From positions 1 through 48,520 of the forward strand of contig DHMN01000038.1 in the NCBI GenBank assembly GCA_002405805.1: 48,520 nt of DNA, in the 5' to 3' direction. Positions 1-7,343 of this stretch are shown piece after piece. The notes below the pieces were generated by a model that worked only from the letters and a program-made list of their open reading frames with translations, was not told the origin of the DNA and ran no database searches. The position numbers and the translations under genes are program-made. This DNA is from Cyanobacteria bacterium UBA4641 (lineage in GTDB: Bacteria > Cyanobacteriota > Vampirovibrionia > Gastranaerophilales > Gastranaerophilaceae). Within the stretch, counting starts at the first letter, position 1, and each line of letters begins with the position of its first letter.

Positions 1-32
1 ATTAATCAATATATTTAAACTTTTTATTTATT

Positions 33-61
33 TTGCAAATCTCAAATGTCATTCATAATTT
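33..61 (+). promoter_or_regulatory. Candidate sigma70-type promoter of the XRE regulator
   Basis: A -35-like TTGCAA (33-38) lies 17 bp before a -10-like TAATTT (56-61), about 20 bp ahead of the start codon. The same TTGCAA hexamer serves as the -35 of two better promoters in this window (upstream of HU and of the Gfo/Idh gene). The -10 is a weak match. Confidence 0.35.
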
Positions 62-81
62 ACTAAAAAGAAGGAAAATTT

Positions 82-408
82 ATGAATGACATCAAAACAC
101 TTGTTGGGCAACGTATCAAAACCATAAGAAAAAATCGCAAATACACGCAAGAACAACTGGCTGAATTGATAGGAATTGAGCCACAGAGTTTGAGTTATAT
201 GGAAACAGGCAAATTTTCGCCATCCCCTGATACGTTGCAAAAACTTGGAGAAGTTTTGAAGGTTCAACCTTATGAGTTTTATTATTTTGAACAAATAAGT
301 GAAAAAGAGATGGAAAACACGGTAGTTGATGTTATAAAAAGAGATAAAAAATTCCTAAAAATAGTCTATAATTTGTATAAATCAATGCAGTATGACTTAG
401 GGAAATAA
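82..408 (+). CDS. XRE/Cro-family helix-turn-helix transcriptional regulator
   Basis: A 108-residue protein with one N-terminal HTH_3/XRE DNA-binding domain (about residues 9-65). It starts with the usual pattern of a long helix, then TQEQLAELIGI, then recognition-helix residues around PQSLSYMETG, and ends the domain with PDTLQKLGEVL. The remaining 40 residues carry no recognisable sensor domain, so it probably acts as a small dimeric DNA-binding regulator of unknown target. An AGGAAA Shine-Dalgarno sequence sits 5-6 bases before the ATG. It is a single gene that converges on deoB and shares a bidirectional terminator with it. The fold is clear; the regulon cannot be read from the sequence. 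Confidence 0.85.
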   Translation: MNDIKTLVGQRIKTIRKNRKYTQEQLAELIGIEPQSLSYMETGKFSPSPDTLQKLGEVLKVQPYEFYYFEQISEKEMENTVVDVIKRDKKFLKIVYNLYKSMQYDLGK

Positions 409-423
409 TTAGGATTTAAAACA

Positions 424-448
424 AAGGTGCGCATTAATAGCGCACCTT
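424..448. terminator. Bidirectional rho-independent terminator
   Basis: A perfect 9-bp stem (AAGGTGCGC with GCGCACCTT, 7-nt loop ATTAATA) lies between the convergent XRE gene and deoB. A/T-rich flanks on both sides let it serve both strands. Confidence 0.8.
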
Positions 449-460
449 GTTTATAATAAA

Positions 461-1639
461 TTAGAATAACCAATTTTTAACTTGTTGAGCAATCATGTCA
501 AAGCCGACAATTTCACCCAAATTACCTTTTGAAGGTAATGATTTTGAATATATTAATACAGGAACTTTTTCTCTGGTGTGGTCTGTTCCTGCTACAGTCG
601 GGTCACAACCGTGGTCAGCTGTCACAAATAACAAATCATCATCAGCCATTGCATCCATAATTGGTTTTAAGTAAGTATCAATCTCTTCTATGGCATTACC
701 ATAGCCTTTCGCGTCGTTTCTGTGACCGTACAACATATCAGTATCAACAAGGTTAGTAAAAATTAATTCTTTATCGTTATAATTTTTACCTTTTTCATAC
801 GCGATATCTTCAAGTGGTAATTCACGTTTTACAGCTTTTAGTGTAAGTTCCAAACCTTCTTTATTTGAACCTGTGTGGATGGCATGGGTAATTCCGTATT
901 TTGAGAAAATATCTTCAATTTTACCAATACCGACAACTTTTCCGCCATTGTCTTTAATTTCGTTTAAAACAGTTGGCTCAACAGGTTCAATTGAGTAGTC
1001 TCTGCGGTCTTTAGAAATTCTTGTAGGTTTGCCGTCAATAATTTTATAAGGACGAGCAATAACTCTTGAAACATAATAGTTACCGTCTGTCAAAATTTTT
1101 CTTGCAATTCGACACCATTCATAAAGTGTTTCTAACGGTATCAAATCAGTGTCTACAGCGATTTGGAATACGCTATCTGCTGAGGTGTAAACGATTGGGA
1201 ATTTTGTGGCATGGTGTTCATCATTTAATTCTGCAATGATAGCTGTGCCACTAGCCGGACGGTTTGCCAAAACTCCGCCGCAATTTGTTTCACTGACGAA
1301 TTTGTCAATAATTTCAGGCGGAAAACCGTTTGGAAATGTTGCAAAAGGTCTATCCAAAACAATTCCGGTCATTTCCCAGTGACCTGTTGTAGTATCTTTT
1401 CCTTTTGACTTTTCAACCAAAGTTGCATAAGTTGCAATCGGATTTTCTTCTTTTTTTATACCCATAAAGTCTTGAATATTGCCTAAACCCATTTTTTCAA
1501 GGTTTGGAACATTCAAACCGTTATTAAATTCGCAAACATGCTTTAGTGTGTTACATTCAGGAATATCACCGAAATCACGGCAATCAGGCATTGCCCCTAT
1601 TCCCATTGAATCAATTACCATAATAATTGCTCTTGACAT
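461..1639 (-). CDS. deoB: Phosphopentomutase
   Basis: DeoB interconverts ribose-1-phosphate (or deoxyribose-1-phosphate) and the 5-phosphate, joining nucleoside salvage to the pentose-phosphate pathway in the cytoplasm. The 392-residue product has the usual family length and the alkaline-phosphatase-superfamily metal motifs: VIDSMGIGAMPD at the N-terminus (metal Asp10), KDTTTGHWE at 81-89 with the phosphorylated Thr85, TNLVDTDMLYGHR and the C-terminal TADHGCDPT plus GTDHTRE. The cap domain lies between these. A GGGGG-type Shine-Dalgarno precedes the ATG. It is transcribed alone, divergently from pckA. Assignment is firm. Confidence 0.96.
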   Translation of the reverse strand: MSRAIIMVIDSMGIGAMPDCRDFGDIPECNTLKHVCEFNNGLNVPNLEKMGLGNIQDFMGIKKEENPIATYATLVEKSKGKDTTTGHWEMTGIVLDRPFATFPNGFPPEIIDKFVSETNCGGVLANRPASGTAIIAELNDEHHATKFPIVYTSADSVFQIAVDTDLIPLETLYEWCRIARKILTDGNYYVSRVIARPYKIIDGKPTRISKDRRDYSIEPVEPTVLNEIKDNGGKVVGIGKIEDIFSKYGITHAIHTGSNKEGLELTLKAVKRELPLEDIAYEKGKNYNDKELIFTNLVDTDMLYGHRNDAKGYGNAIEEIDTYLKPIMDAMADDDLLFVTADHGCDPTVAGTDHTREKVPVLIYSKSLPSKGNLGEIVGFDMIAQQVKNWLF

Positions 1640-1772
1640 AAGAAACCCCCTTTTTGCTAATATTTTAACACGAAAATTTATTGTAGCATTTGCAATTTAA
1701 TAGTGTTTGTAATACATTTTACCTGTATAGTAAATTATTATGGTCAGTTTATAGAAAAGGAGGATGTTTTAT

Positions 1773-3362
1773 ATGGAAACATTTGGTATCGAAAAATTCG
1801 GCATCATTGGACCAAAGGCGGTATATCGTAACTTGAGTCCTGCACAATTGACAGAGGCAGCTTTGCGTTTGGGCGAAGGTTCTTTGAGTAACAAAGGTGC
1901 TTTTGTTGTAACAACAGGTAAGTACACAGGTCGTTCACCAAAGGACAAATTCATTGTTGATACAGATGGTATCCACAATGATATTGCTTGGGGCAAAGTA
2001 AACCGTCCAATCAGCCGTGAAAAATTCAACGCTATTAAAGGTAAAATTGCAGCATATTTGCAAAACCGTGAAGTATTCATCTTTGATGGTTATGCAGGTG
2101 CTGACAAAACATACACTCAAAAATTCAGAGTTATTAACGAATTGGCAAGCCAAAACTTGTTCATTCACCAATTGTTAATTCGTCCTACAGAAGAAGAATT
2201 GGCAAATTACGGTGAACCTGATTACACAATCCTTTGTGCTCCTGGATTCAAATGCGACCCAGAAGTAGATGGTGTAAATTCTGAAGCATGTATCGCTATT
2301 GACTACGAAGCTCACGAAATCATCATTTGCGGTTCAAGATATTCAGGCGAAATCAAAAAATCAGTATTTGCTACAATGAACTACATCATGACAAAGAAAA
2401 ATGTTTTACCAATGCACTGTTCTGCTAACATGGACCCTGCAACAGGTGAAACTGCTGTATTCTTTGGTCTTTCAGGAACAGGTAAAACAACGTTATCAGC
2501 AGACCCTGCTCGTAAGTTAATTGGTGATGATGAGCACGGTTGGTCTCCTGATGGCGTATTCAACTTTGAAGGCGGATGTTATGCAAAATGTATCCACTTG
2601 TCAGAAGAAAATGAACCTGATATCTACAATGCAATTAAATTCGGTTCACTTGTAGAAAACGTAGTTATGAACCCTGAAACAAGAGAATTTGACTTTGAAG
2701 ACGGTTCATTGACAGAAAATACCCGTGTCGGTTATCCAATCAACTACATCAACAACGCTCAAATCCCTTCAAAAGGCGGTATTCCAAAAGTTGTTGTATT
2801 CTTAACAGCTGATGCGTTTGGTGTATTACCTCCAATTTCAAGATTGGACAAAAACGCTGCTATGTACCACTTTGTAACAGGTTTCACATCAAAACTTGCA
2901 GGTACTGAACGTGGTGTTACAGAACCTCAACCAACATTCTCAACATTGTTTGGTGAACCATTCATGCCAATGGATGCGTCAGTTTACGCAAAAATGTTAG
3001 GTGATAAACTTGACAAATATGGTACAAAAGTTTACTTAGTAAATACAGGTTGGGCTGGCGGTTCAGCTGCATCAGGCGCAAAACGTATGAAACTTTCATA
3101 CACTCGTGCTATGGTTACAGCTGCATTGAACGGTTCATTTGATAACATCGAATTTAAACACCACGATGTATTCAATGTAGACTACCCTACAACTTGCCCA
3201 GGAGTTCCTGACGAAAAACTTGATGCTCGCGGAATGTGGGAAGACAAAGCTGCTTATGATGAACAAGCTAACAAACTTGCTCAAATGTTTGCAGATAACT
3301 TTGCCGCTAAATATCCTAACATGCCAAAAGAAATCGTTGAAGCAGGACCAAAAGCAAAATAA
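1773..3362 (+). CDS. pckA: Phosphoenolpyruvate carboxykinase (ATP)
   Basis: This enzyme interconverts oxaloacetate + ATP and PEP + CO2 + ADP; in fermenting bacteria it often runs toward oxaloacetate, but the direction cannot be read here. The 529-residue protein is of normal length for the ATP-dependent family. Visible motifs are YTGRSPKDKF (substrate-binding Arg), HCSANM (metal His), the P-loop GLSGTGKTT at 232-240, the kinase-2 segment IGDDEHGW, and RVGYPI. The frame opens at an ATG at 1764, but AAGGAGG (1757-1763) directly abuts that codon. The ATG at 1773 has an ideal 9-nt spacing and gives the family N-terminus METFGIEKFG, so it is the chosen start. A strong terminator follows. Confidence 0.96.
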   Translation: METFGIEKFGIIGPKAVYRNLSPAQLTEAALRLGEGSLSNKGAFVVTTGKYTGRSPKDKFIVDTDGIHNDIAWGKVNRPISREKFNAIKGKIAAYLQNREVFIFDGYAGADKTYTQKFRVINELASQNLFIHQLLIRPTEEELANYGEPDYTILCAPGFKCDPEVDGVNSEACIAIDYEAHEIIICGSRYSGEIKKSVFATMNYIMTKKNVLPMHCSANMDPATGETAVFFGLSGTGKTTLSADPARKLIGDDEHGWSPDGVFNFEGGCYAKCIHLSEENEPDIYNAIKFGSLVENVVMNPETREFDFEDGSLTENTRVGYPINYINNAQIPSKGGIPKVVVFLTADAFGVLPPISRLDKNAAMYHFVTGFTSKLAGTERGVTEPQPTFSTLFGEPFMPMDASVYAKMLGDKLDKYGTKVYLVNTGWAGGSAASGAKRMKLSYTRAMVTAALNGSFDNIEFKHHDVFNVDYPTTCPGVPDEKLDARGMWEDKAAYDEQANKLAQMFADNFAAKYPNMPKEIVEAGPKAK

Positions 3363-3385
3363 GCTGAGGGTTTTTGGATTTAAGG

Positions 3386-3416
3386 AAGGCGCGCCGAAAT
3401 TTTCGGCGCGCCTTTT
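3386..3416 (+). terminator. Rho-independent terminator of pckA
   Basis: A perfect 14-bp GC-rich inverted repeat (AAGGCGCGCCGAAA with TTTCGGCGCGCCTT) is followed by a T run. It lies 23 bp after the pckA stop codon. Confidence 0.9.
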
Positions 3417-3421
3417 TAATA

Positions 3422-3457
3422 TTCCGCAGGTCGGCATTGCTATGCCGACCTGCGGAA
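3422..3457. repeat. Dispersed palindrome, GTCGGCAT type (family 4), extended copy
   Basis: A perfect 15-bp stem with a 6-nt loop (TTGCTA). The core GGTCGGCAT/ATGCCGACC also occurs at 4354, 24538 and 35953. This copy is extended by CCGCA/TGCGG and sits immediately behind the pckA terminator. Confidence 0.85.
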
Positions 3458-3470
3458 ATAAATAACTCCT

Positions 3471-3541
3471 TGTCATTCTGAAAGCTTAGAAAATTTGTGT
3501 GAAGAATGAGCACATAATTTTCTTGCTATTCAGAATCTATC
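3471..3541 (+). repeat. Dispersed long-hairpin repeat (family 1)
   Basis: It begins TGTCATTCTGAAAGCTTAG and ends with CTATTCAGAATCTATCA. The inner arms AAAATTTGTGT and ACATAATTTT also pair. A near-identical copy lies in opposite orientation at 35853-35924, and partial copies are at 4544 and 14817. Confidence 0.85.
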
Positions 3542-3564
3542 AATGCTGATTTAAAAAGCATACC

Positions 3565-3592
3565 TGTCACCCTGAACTCGTTTCAGGGTCTC
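3565..3592 (+). repeat. Dispersed palindrome, TGTCA-arm type (family 3)
   Basis: TGTCA followed by arms ACCCTGAA/TTCAGGGT and a TCTC tail. An exact copy of the 28-bp unit is at 30347-30374 and an inverted copy at 4497-4524. Confidence 0.9.
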
Positions 3593-3645
3593 AAATATAA
3601 CAAATTTTGCATAAAACTAATATGTTTTATATTTCATACAAAAAG

Positions 3646-3675
3646 TTGATTTCCTAAAGACAAATACATTATAAT
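3646..3675 (+). promoter_or_regulatory. Sigma70-type promoter of the small membrane protein gene
   Basis: TTGATT (3646-3651) and a perfect TATAAT (3670-3675) are separated by 18 bp. The -10 ends 27 bp before the ATG at 3703. Confidence 0.65.
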
Positions 3676-3702
3676 ATTATAAAATCCGAGAAGAGTGAAA
3701 AT

Positions 3703-3837
3703 ATGAGAACGATTTTAATTATATTAGGAATATTGTTATTTGTTAATTTGGTTGTAATAACCATCAGTAAAGTGTTTGCGGACGAAGAAAATATTAGTTT
3801 GCAACAAGCTGCCGTGTTGACTCAAGTTCAACAGTAG
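3703..3837 (+). CDS. Small secreted or membrane-anchored protein, 44 residues
   Basis: A short frame beginning MRTILIILGILLFVNL and ending AVLTQVQQ. Residues 4-22 form one strongly hydrophobic helix, followed by ISKVFADEEN, which could be a signal-peptidase cleavage site (VFA before DEE) or the end of a membrane anchor. The polar remainder is only about 18 residues. Support for its reality is a good upstream promoter (perfect TATAAT), a purine-rich GAAGAG before the ATG, and codon use like its neighbours. The next gene also encodes a single-helix protein. No homologue is recognised and no function is assigned. Confidence 0.55.
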   Translation: MRTILIILGILLFVNLVVITISKVFADEENISLQQAAVLTQVQQ

Positions 3838-3918
3838 GGGCTTTACAATCTTTACTACTAGCCCTTAGGTATGGTTTTATGGTAAGATACCAATAAAGCA
3901 AAATAGAGGAGAGTTTTT

Positions 3919-4320
3919 ATGGAAAGTATGAATAAGTTCAAAGTATTAACAATTATTGTTATATGTATGTTTATATTTGCTATTGCTGCAATATATTCAA
4001 ATACGAAAGATGCTTCTGAAGGAAAAATGCAAGCCAAACAACAAGCTCAAGATGAACAAGTTCAAGATGAAATAAAAACTAATGAAAATACCGATGAGGC
4101 AAACAATAGCGATACAGCAACACAAATTGATGTACTAAATCGCAGAATTGATGAATTGAATGACAAAATAGGTAATTCTGATAATAATGGAACTCCGCTA
4201 AATTGTAAAATTTATGGTAGTATGACATCTTCCGGTATTGAACAATTGTCGCCGGATGCTGCTGTCCAAGAGGCAAAAGTGAATAACAATGACCTTGTCA
4301 TCACTTGTTCAATGAGATAG
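3919..4320 (+). CDS. Membrane-anchored protein with coiled-coil segment, function unknown
   Basis: A 133-residue product. Residues 7-26 form a single transmembrane helix (KVLTIIVICMFIFAIAAIYS), followed by a Q/E/D/N-rich hydrophilic linker (about 33-70) and a short heptad-like stretch DVLNRRIDELNDKIG that could be coiled coil. The C-terminal 45 residues contain two cysteines (in LNCKIYG and ITCSMR) that could form a disulphide if the domain is extracytoplasmic. A GAGGAG Shine-Dalgarno precedes the ATG. It lies 81 bp behind the 44-residue membrane protein. Not recognised; probably a periplasm-facing anchored protein. Confidence 0.7.
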   Translation: MESMNKFKVLTIIVICMFIFAIAAIYSNTKDASEGKMQAKQQAQDEQVQDEIKTNENTDEANNSDTATQIDVLNRRIDELNDKIGNSDNNGTPLNCKIYGSMTSSGIEQLSPDAAVQEAKVNNNDLVITCSMR

Positions 4321-4353
4321 ATTTGTTTAAGTTGGAAGTCCAAACTTTATATT

Positions 4354-4381
4354 GTAGGTCGGCACTTCATGCTATGCCGAC
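4354..4381 (+). repeat. Dispersed palindrome, GTCGGCA type (family 4)
   Basis: GTAGGTCGGCA and TGCTATGCCGAC flank a slightly longer loop than the other copies. The 5' end GTAGG is shared with the copies at 24538 and (reverse) 35953. Confidence 0.75.
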
Positions 4382-4391
4382 AATATTAATT

Positions 4392-4417
4392 TGTGGGGAC
4401 ACTTCGTTTTCCCCACA
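4392..4417. repeat. Small inverted repeat
   Basis: Perfect 8-bp arms TGTGGGGA/TCCCCACA around a 10-nt loop, lying between two dispersed repeats. No second copy was noticed in the window. Confidence 0.5.
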
Positions 4418-4428
4418 CTACATTTCTG

Positions 4429-4456
4429 TGTCATTCCGAACTTGTTTCGGAATCTC
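4429..4456 (+). repeat. Dispersed palindrome, TGTCA-arm type (family 3), variant arms
   Basis: Same frame as the 3565 copy, but with arms ATTCCGAA/TTCGGAAT. Both arms have changed together, so pairing is kept. Confidence 0.9.
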
Positions 4457-4496
4457 AAATAAAACATATTAGTCTTATATAAAATTTGTAATATTA

Positions 4497-4524
4497 GAGA
4501 CCCTGAAACGAGTTCAGGGTGACA
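4497..4524 (-). repeat. Dispersed palindrome, TGTCA-arm type (family 3), inverted copy
   Basis: Reverse-complement of the unit at 3565 and 30347 (ends GAGACCC and GGGTGACA). Confidence 0.9.
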
Positions 4525-4543
4525 ATTGGAGAAAATAAACATT

Positions 4544-4580
4544 GATAGATTCTGATGTGTTCGCAAAGCTCACGCAAATA
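4544..4580 (-). repeat. Degraded family 1 repeat remnant
   Basis: AGATTCTGA is followed directly by TGTGTTCG and CTCACGCAAAT. These match two separated parts of the inverted copy at 35853, with the middle and the far arm missing. It looks like an internally deleted repeat. Confidence 0.5.
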
Positions 4581-4582
4581 AC

Positions 4583-4611
4583 AGGAGCGGAACGCGTAGC
4601 GTTCCGCTCCT
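4583..4611 (-). terminator. Probable terminator of adk
   Basis: A perfect 13-bp GC-rich stem (AGGAGCGGAACGC/GCGTTCCGCTCCT) lies 31 bp beyond the adk stop on the minus strand. The following T-tract is weak (TGTTATTTG), so it may need other help or be another palindromic repeat. Confidence 0.6.
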
Positions 4612-4642
4612 TACTCAATCTCTTTAGAAAAACTTCTAAAAA

Positions 4643-5302
4643 CTAGTCATTTACAACTTTCAAAAGTCTTTCCCAAACTTCATCAATTGAACCTTCTGCA
4701 TCAATTGATTTTAATACACCTTTGTTCTTGTAGTAGTCAATCAATGGAGCTGTTTCTTTAAAATATGTATCAAAACGAGCTTTTGCAGTTTCTTCATTGT
4801 CATCTTTTCTTTGAGTCAATTCAGCACCGCATTTGTCGCAAATACCTTCAACTTTAGTCGGTTTGAATTTGATATTGTAAATTTCGCCGCATTTAGGGCA
4901 AGAACGGCGGTTTACGATTCTTGAAATCAAGATATCTTGGTTCAAGTCAAAATAAATTGCTTTAATTTGAGCTTTAACAGAACCGTCAATTTCTGCATTG
5001 ATTTCTTCTAACAAATCAGCTTGTTCAACACTTCTTGGATAACCGTCCAAGATGTAGCCGTTTTTGCAATCTTCTTGAGCTAATCTGTTTTTGATAATAT
5101 TAGCAACCAAACTTACCGGAACCAATTGACCTTTATCAATATAAGATTTAGCAATTTTGCCGTTTTCAGTTTCGTTTTTAATTTCTGCTCTCAATAATGA
5201 ACCTGTATCAACGTGTGGCAAACCCAAATGTTCAGATAATTTAGCTGTTTGAGTACCTTTACCACAAGCCGGTGGTCCTAAAAAAATAAGTTCTTTTTTC
5301 AT
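4643..5302 (-). CDS. adk: Adenylate kinase, long zinc-binding type
   Basis: Adk catalyses ATP + AMP to 2 ADP and keeps the cytoplasmic adenylate pool balanced. The 219 residues show the P-loop GPPACGKGT (9-17), the AMP-binding DTGSLLRAE segment, GYPRS with Arg90, and a LID domain with four cysteines (Cys135, Cys138, Cys155, Cys158) in two CxxC pairs that should bind a structural zinc, as in Gram-positive-type enzymes. Its length fits the long-LID class. It is not embedded here in the usual ribosomal-protein operon with secY, but stands alone. An inverted repeat overlaps its likely promoter. Confidence 0.96.
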   Translation of the reverse strand: MKKELIFLGPPACGKGTQTAKLSEHLGLPHVDTGSLLRAEIKNETENGKIAKSYIDKGQLVPVSLVANIIKNRLAQEDCKNGYILDGYPRSVEQADLLEEINAEIDGSVKAQIKAIYFDLNQDILISRIVNRRSCPKCGEIYNIKFKPTKVEGICDKCGAELTQRKDDNEETAKARFDTYFKETAPLIDYYKNKGVLKSIDAEGSIDEVWERLLKVVND

Positions 5303-5329
5303 AATCTCGCTCTTTTCTGTTGTTATAAC

Positions 5330-5371
5330 TAACCTGTAATAAATCTTACTAACAGGTTAATTGTATCTCAA
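5330..5371 (-). promoter_or_regulatory. adk promoter with an inverted repeat over the -10
   Basis: On the minus strand TTGAGA (5371-5366) and TAAGAT (5348-5343) are separated by 17 bp. The -10 lies in the centre of a perfect inverted repeat (TAACCTGT at 5330-5337, ACAGGTTA at 5352-5359), a possible operator or leader hairpin. Confidence 0.45.
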
Positions 5372-5425
5372 CAAAAGTCGGATTTCAAGAAAGGCAGATT
5401 TTGTGTTTAATTTTTATTCACCAAG

Positions 5426-5965
5426 TTAGAACAAAGATTTTATGGCTAAAGCTACTAAAATCAGACCACCGCCGATTTCCAAATATTTTGACGGAATGTT
5501 TTTTACAAAATTTCCACTCCAAAAACCGCAAACCGACATCAAAAATGATGCAACACCGATAATCAAAACCGAAAGTAACAATGATGTTTGCGTTAAGCGA
5601 ATAGATGCCCCTGACACCAATGCGTCAATACTTGTCGCTAATCCTAAGCCCAAAAGGCATTTAAGCCCAATACATTGCACCTCTTCTTCTTTTGGTTGGA
5701 AAGATTCAACTATAAATTTTAATCCTAAAATTAGAAAAATGCCGAAAACTATCCATTTGCTATAAGGTACAATGTATTTGTATAGGGAATTTGTACCGAT
5801 GTAGCCGATAATTGGCATTGCGCCTTGGAATAAGCCCATTGTTAATGCCAAATTGAACGAATTTTTTGTTCTTTCGGATTTAAAAATCAGCCCTTGCGAA
5901 AATGAAACCACAAAACAATCTATACCAAGCGCCAAACCTAGCAATATCAAATCAATGAAAGTCAA
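5426..5965 (-). CDS. mntP: Putative manganese efflux pump MntP
   Basis: A 179-residue inner-membrane protein with about six hydrophobic helices. It is recognised as MntP (old DUF204) by two matching half-motifs: LGLALGIDCFVVSFSQGL in helix 1 (Asp16) and GLGLATSIDALVSG in the second half, the paired acidic residues thought to carry Mn2+. The reading begins with TTG at 5965 behind GAGG with 6-nt spacing; no ATG fits the family N-terminus. It overlaps the end of the DUF4127 gene by 14 bp, so the two are probably translationally coupled. No manganese riboswitch was seen, and the gene appears to be driven from the DUF4127 promoter. Confidence 0.88.
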   Translation of the reverse strand: MTFIDLILLGLALGIDCFVVSFSQGLIFKSERTKNSFNLALTMGLFQGAMPIIGYIGTNSLYKYIVPYSKWIVFGIFLILGLKFIVESFQPKEEEVQCIGLKCLLGLGLATSIDALVSGASIRLTQTSLLLSVLIIGVASFLMSVCGFWSGNFVKNIPSKYLEIGGGLILVALAIKSLF

Positions 5966-7295
5966 CTTCTACCTCAAACAATCTTTTCCAAGGAAATGAA
6001 TATTTTATGTTCGCATTTGTTCCAAATTTTGTATAAACTTTATTTTCAAAAGATTTCATCAGTAAAGAAACCTCTTCAACATCAGGAGCCTGCAAGTTTT
6101 GGCGAACATTTGCCTGATATCCCCAATCGTCTAAAAATCTTGTTATTTCAAGTTTTTCAAAGGCTTTTTTATTATATTTTTGCGCAACAAATTTTATTTT
6201 TGCCCCACAAATCAAACTGCCTAACGAATTTGCGGAAGTGTTCCACGCAGAATATCCGTAAAAATTCTCATCATTAATTTCATTTTTGAAAAATTCTTGA
6301 ACAAAGTTGTTATCGGCACCATTTGCAAATCTTACATCTGCAACCATATAAGGTCTGTCAGGTGTTGTGAAAGTTTGGGCAAAATTTTCGGTATCAACTT
6401 TCATGACAATTTCGCCTTGCTGTTTTTTGAAATTGTTGACGTACAATAAAATGTCTGCATCATTTTCTTCTGATACCGTGCACCCTGCAAGCTCGATTTG
6501 ACCTTTCACTGATTTTTCAATCGAAATATCTTCATAATTTGATATCAAATTTTTAGATTCGGGTTCAAGAAAAATTGGACAAATTTTGATATTTCCATAT
6601 ATCGCGCGAGACAAAAGGCTCAGTGGGATTTCGTCCGCTCCTGTTTTTACAAATGCGCCCATTTTTTCAAGCATAGTCGCTTCTTGAACATTAAAACCAT
6701 ATTCTGCGCAATCGTCTTTAGAAAAAATCAATGTATCAAAAACGCCCTGTTTTTGCCAATTTAAGTATATTTTATTTATTTCAAAATTTCTTGCTCTAGT
6801 CTCAATGTAATTATCTAAAATTGCAGGTGGAATATCGTTTTTTATCCTCAAACTGCCACCTGATTTGTTACATTCATAAGAATATTCAAAAATCTTTTTG
6901 CCCCATTCAGACCAGTATTCTTTTTCTTCTTCGTTATAATTGTTGTTTGAAATGCGCATTATGCTTGAAAATGCATAAATTTTACAATCTTTACCGTCAA
7001 GAATTTCTCTCAAAGTTTCGATTCGATGCCTGATTTGTTCAAAAGTTTCAGGACATCTGCGCGAAGGTATCAAACCGCCATAAGCTAGGGTGTCCAACGA
7101 CAAAATAATCGCATCGAGTTTTGGCAAGCACATCAACCATTCAAACAGACCTTCAATATCTGCAGATTTTGTCAAATCTCCCAAATACTTGCGCTCAGGT
7201 ATAAAAAATTCTATACTCTCATCAATTTCAGATAAAATCTTTGGCAAAGTATAGCAAACAGGTCTGTTATCTATTGGTACAAATCCGATTTTCAT
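5952..7295 (-). CDS. DUF4127 family protein
   Basis: A 447-residue protein starting MKIGFVPIDNRPVCYT. The family hallmarks of DUF4127 are visible: P-x-DNRP at the N-terminus, SLDTLAYGGLIPSR near residue 90, and a C-terminal region with WNTSANSLG. No signal peptide or membrane helix is seen. The biochemical function of the family is not established. The frame extends 24 codons further upstream, but the ATG at 7295 gives the conserved family start. There is no Shine-Dalgarno in front of it, and the promoter predicts transcription starting at the ATG itself. It is followed by overlapping mntP. Confidence 0.85.
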   Translation of the reverse strand: MKIGFVPIDNRPVCYTLPKILSEIDESIEFFIPERKYLGDLTKSADIEGLFEWLMCLPKLDAIILSLDTLAYGGLIPSRRCPETFEQIRHRIETLREILDGKDCKIYAFSSIMRISNNNYNEEEKEYWSEWGKKIFEYSYECNKSGGSLRIKNDIPPAILDNYIETRARNFEINKIYLNWQKQGVFDTLIFSKDDCAEYGFNVQEATMLEKMGAFVKTGADEIPLSLLSRAIYGNIKICPIFLEPESKNLISNYEDISIEKSVKGQIELAGCTVSEENDADILLYVNNFKKQQGEIVMKVDTENFAQTFTTPDRPYMVADVRFANGADNNFVQEFFKNEINDENFYGYSAWNTSANSLGSLICGAKIKFVAQKYNKKAFEKLEITRFLDDWGYQANVRQNLQAPDVEEVSLLMKSFENKVYTKFGTNANIKYSFPWKRLFEVEVDFH

Positions 7296-7301
7296 AATAT
7301 A

Positions 7302-7330
7302 ATTGTATGCTAAAATAGAAATTAAGACAA
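7302..7330 (-). promoter_or_regulatory. Promoter of DUF4127-mntP; predicts a leaderless mRNA
   Basis: On the minus strand TTGTCT (7330-7325), 17 bp, TACAAT (7307-7302). The start codon's A (7295) lies exactly 7 bp after the -10, where transcription should begin, so little or no 5' leader is expected. The 48-bp divergent gap must also contain the ubiE promoter. Confidence 0.6.
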
Positions 7331-7343
7331 CGGAATTAACATT

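Noticed and set aside
1764..1772. Upstream ATG as the start of pckA
   Set aside because: AAGGAGG directly touches this ATG, leaving no spacing, while the ATG at 1773 has a 9-nt spacer and the family N-terminus.
3135..3513. Open frames of 65-113 codons across the pckA 3' end and its terminator on both strands
   Set aside because: They run through the terminator and repeats, overlap pckA in other frames, and lack ribosome-binding sites; they are chance frames.
4372..4566. A 64-codon minus-strand frame in the 4.3-4.6 kb gap
   Set aside because: It is made entirely of dispersed palindromic repeats (its translation contains the CHPELVSGSL typical of translated repeats).
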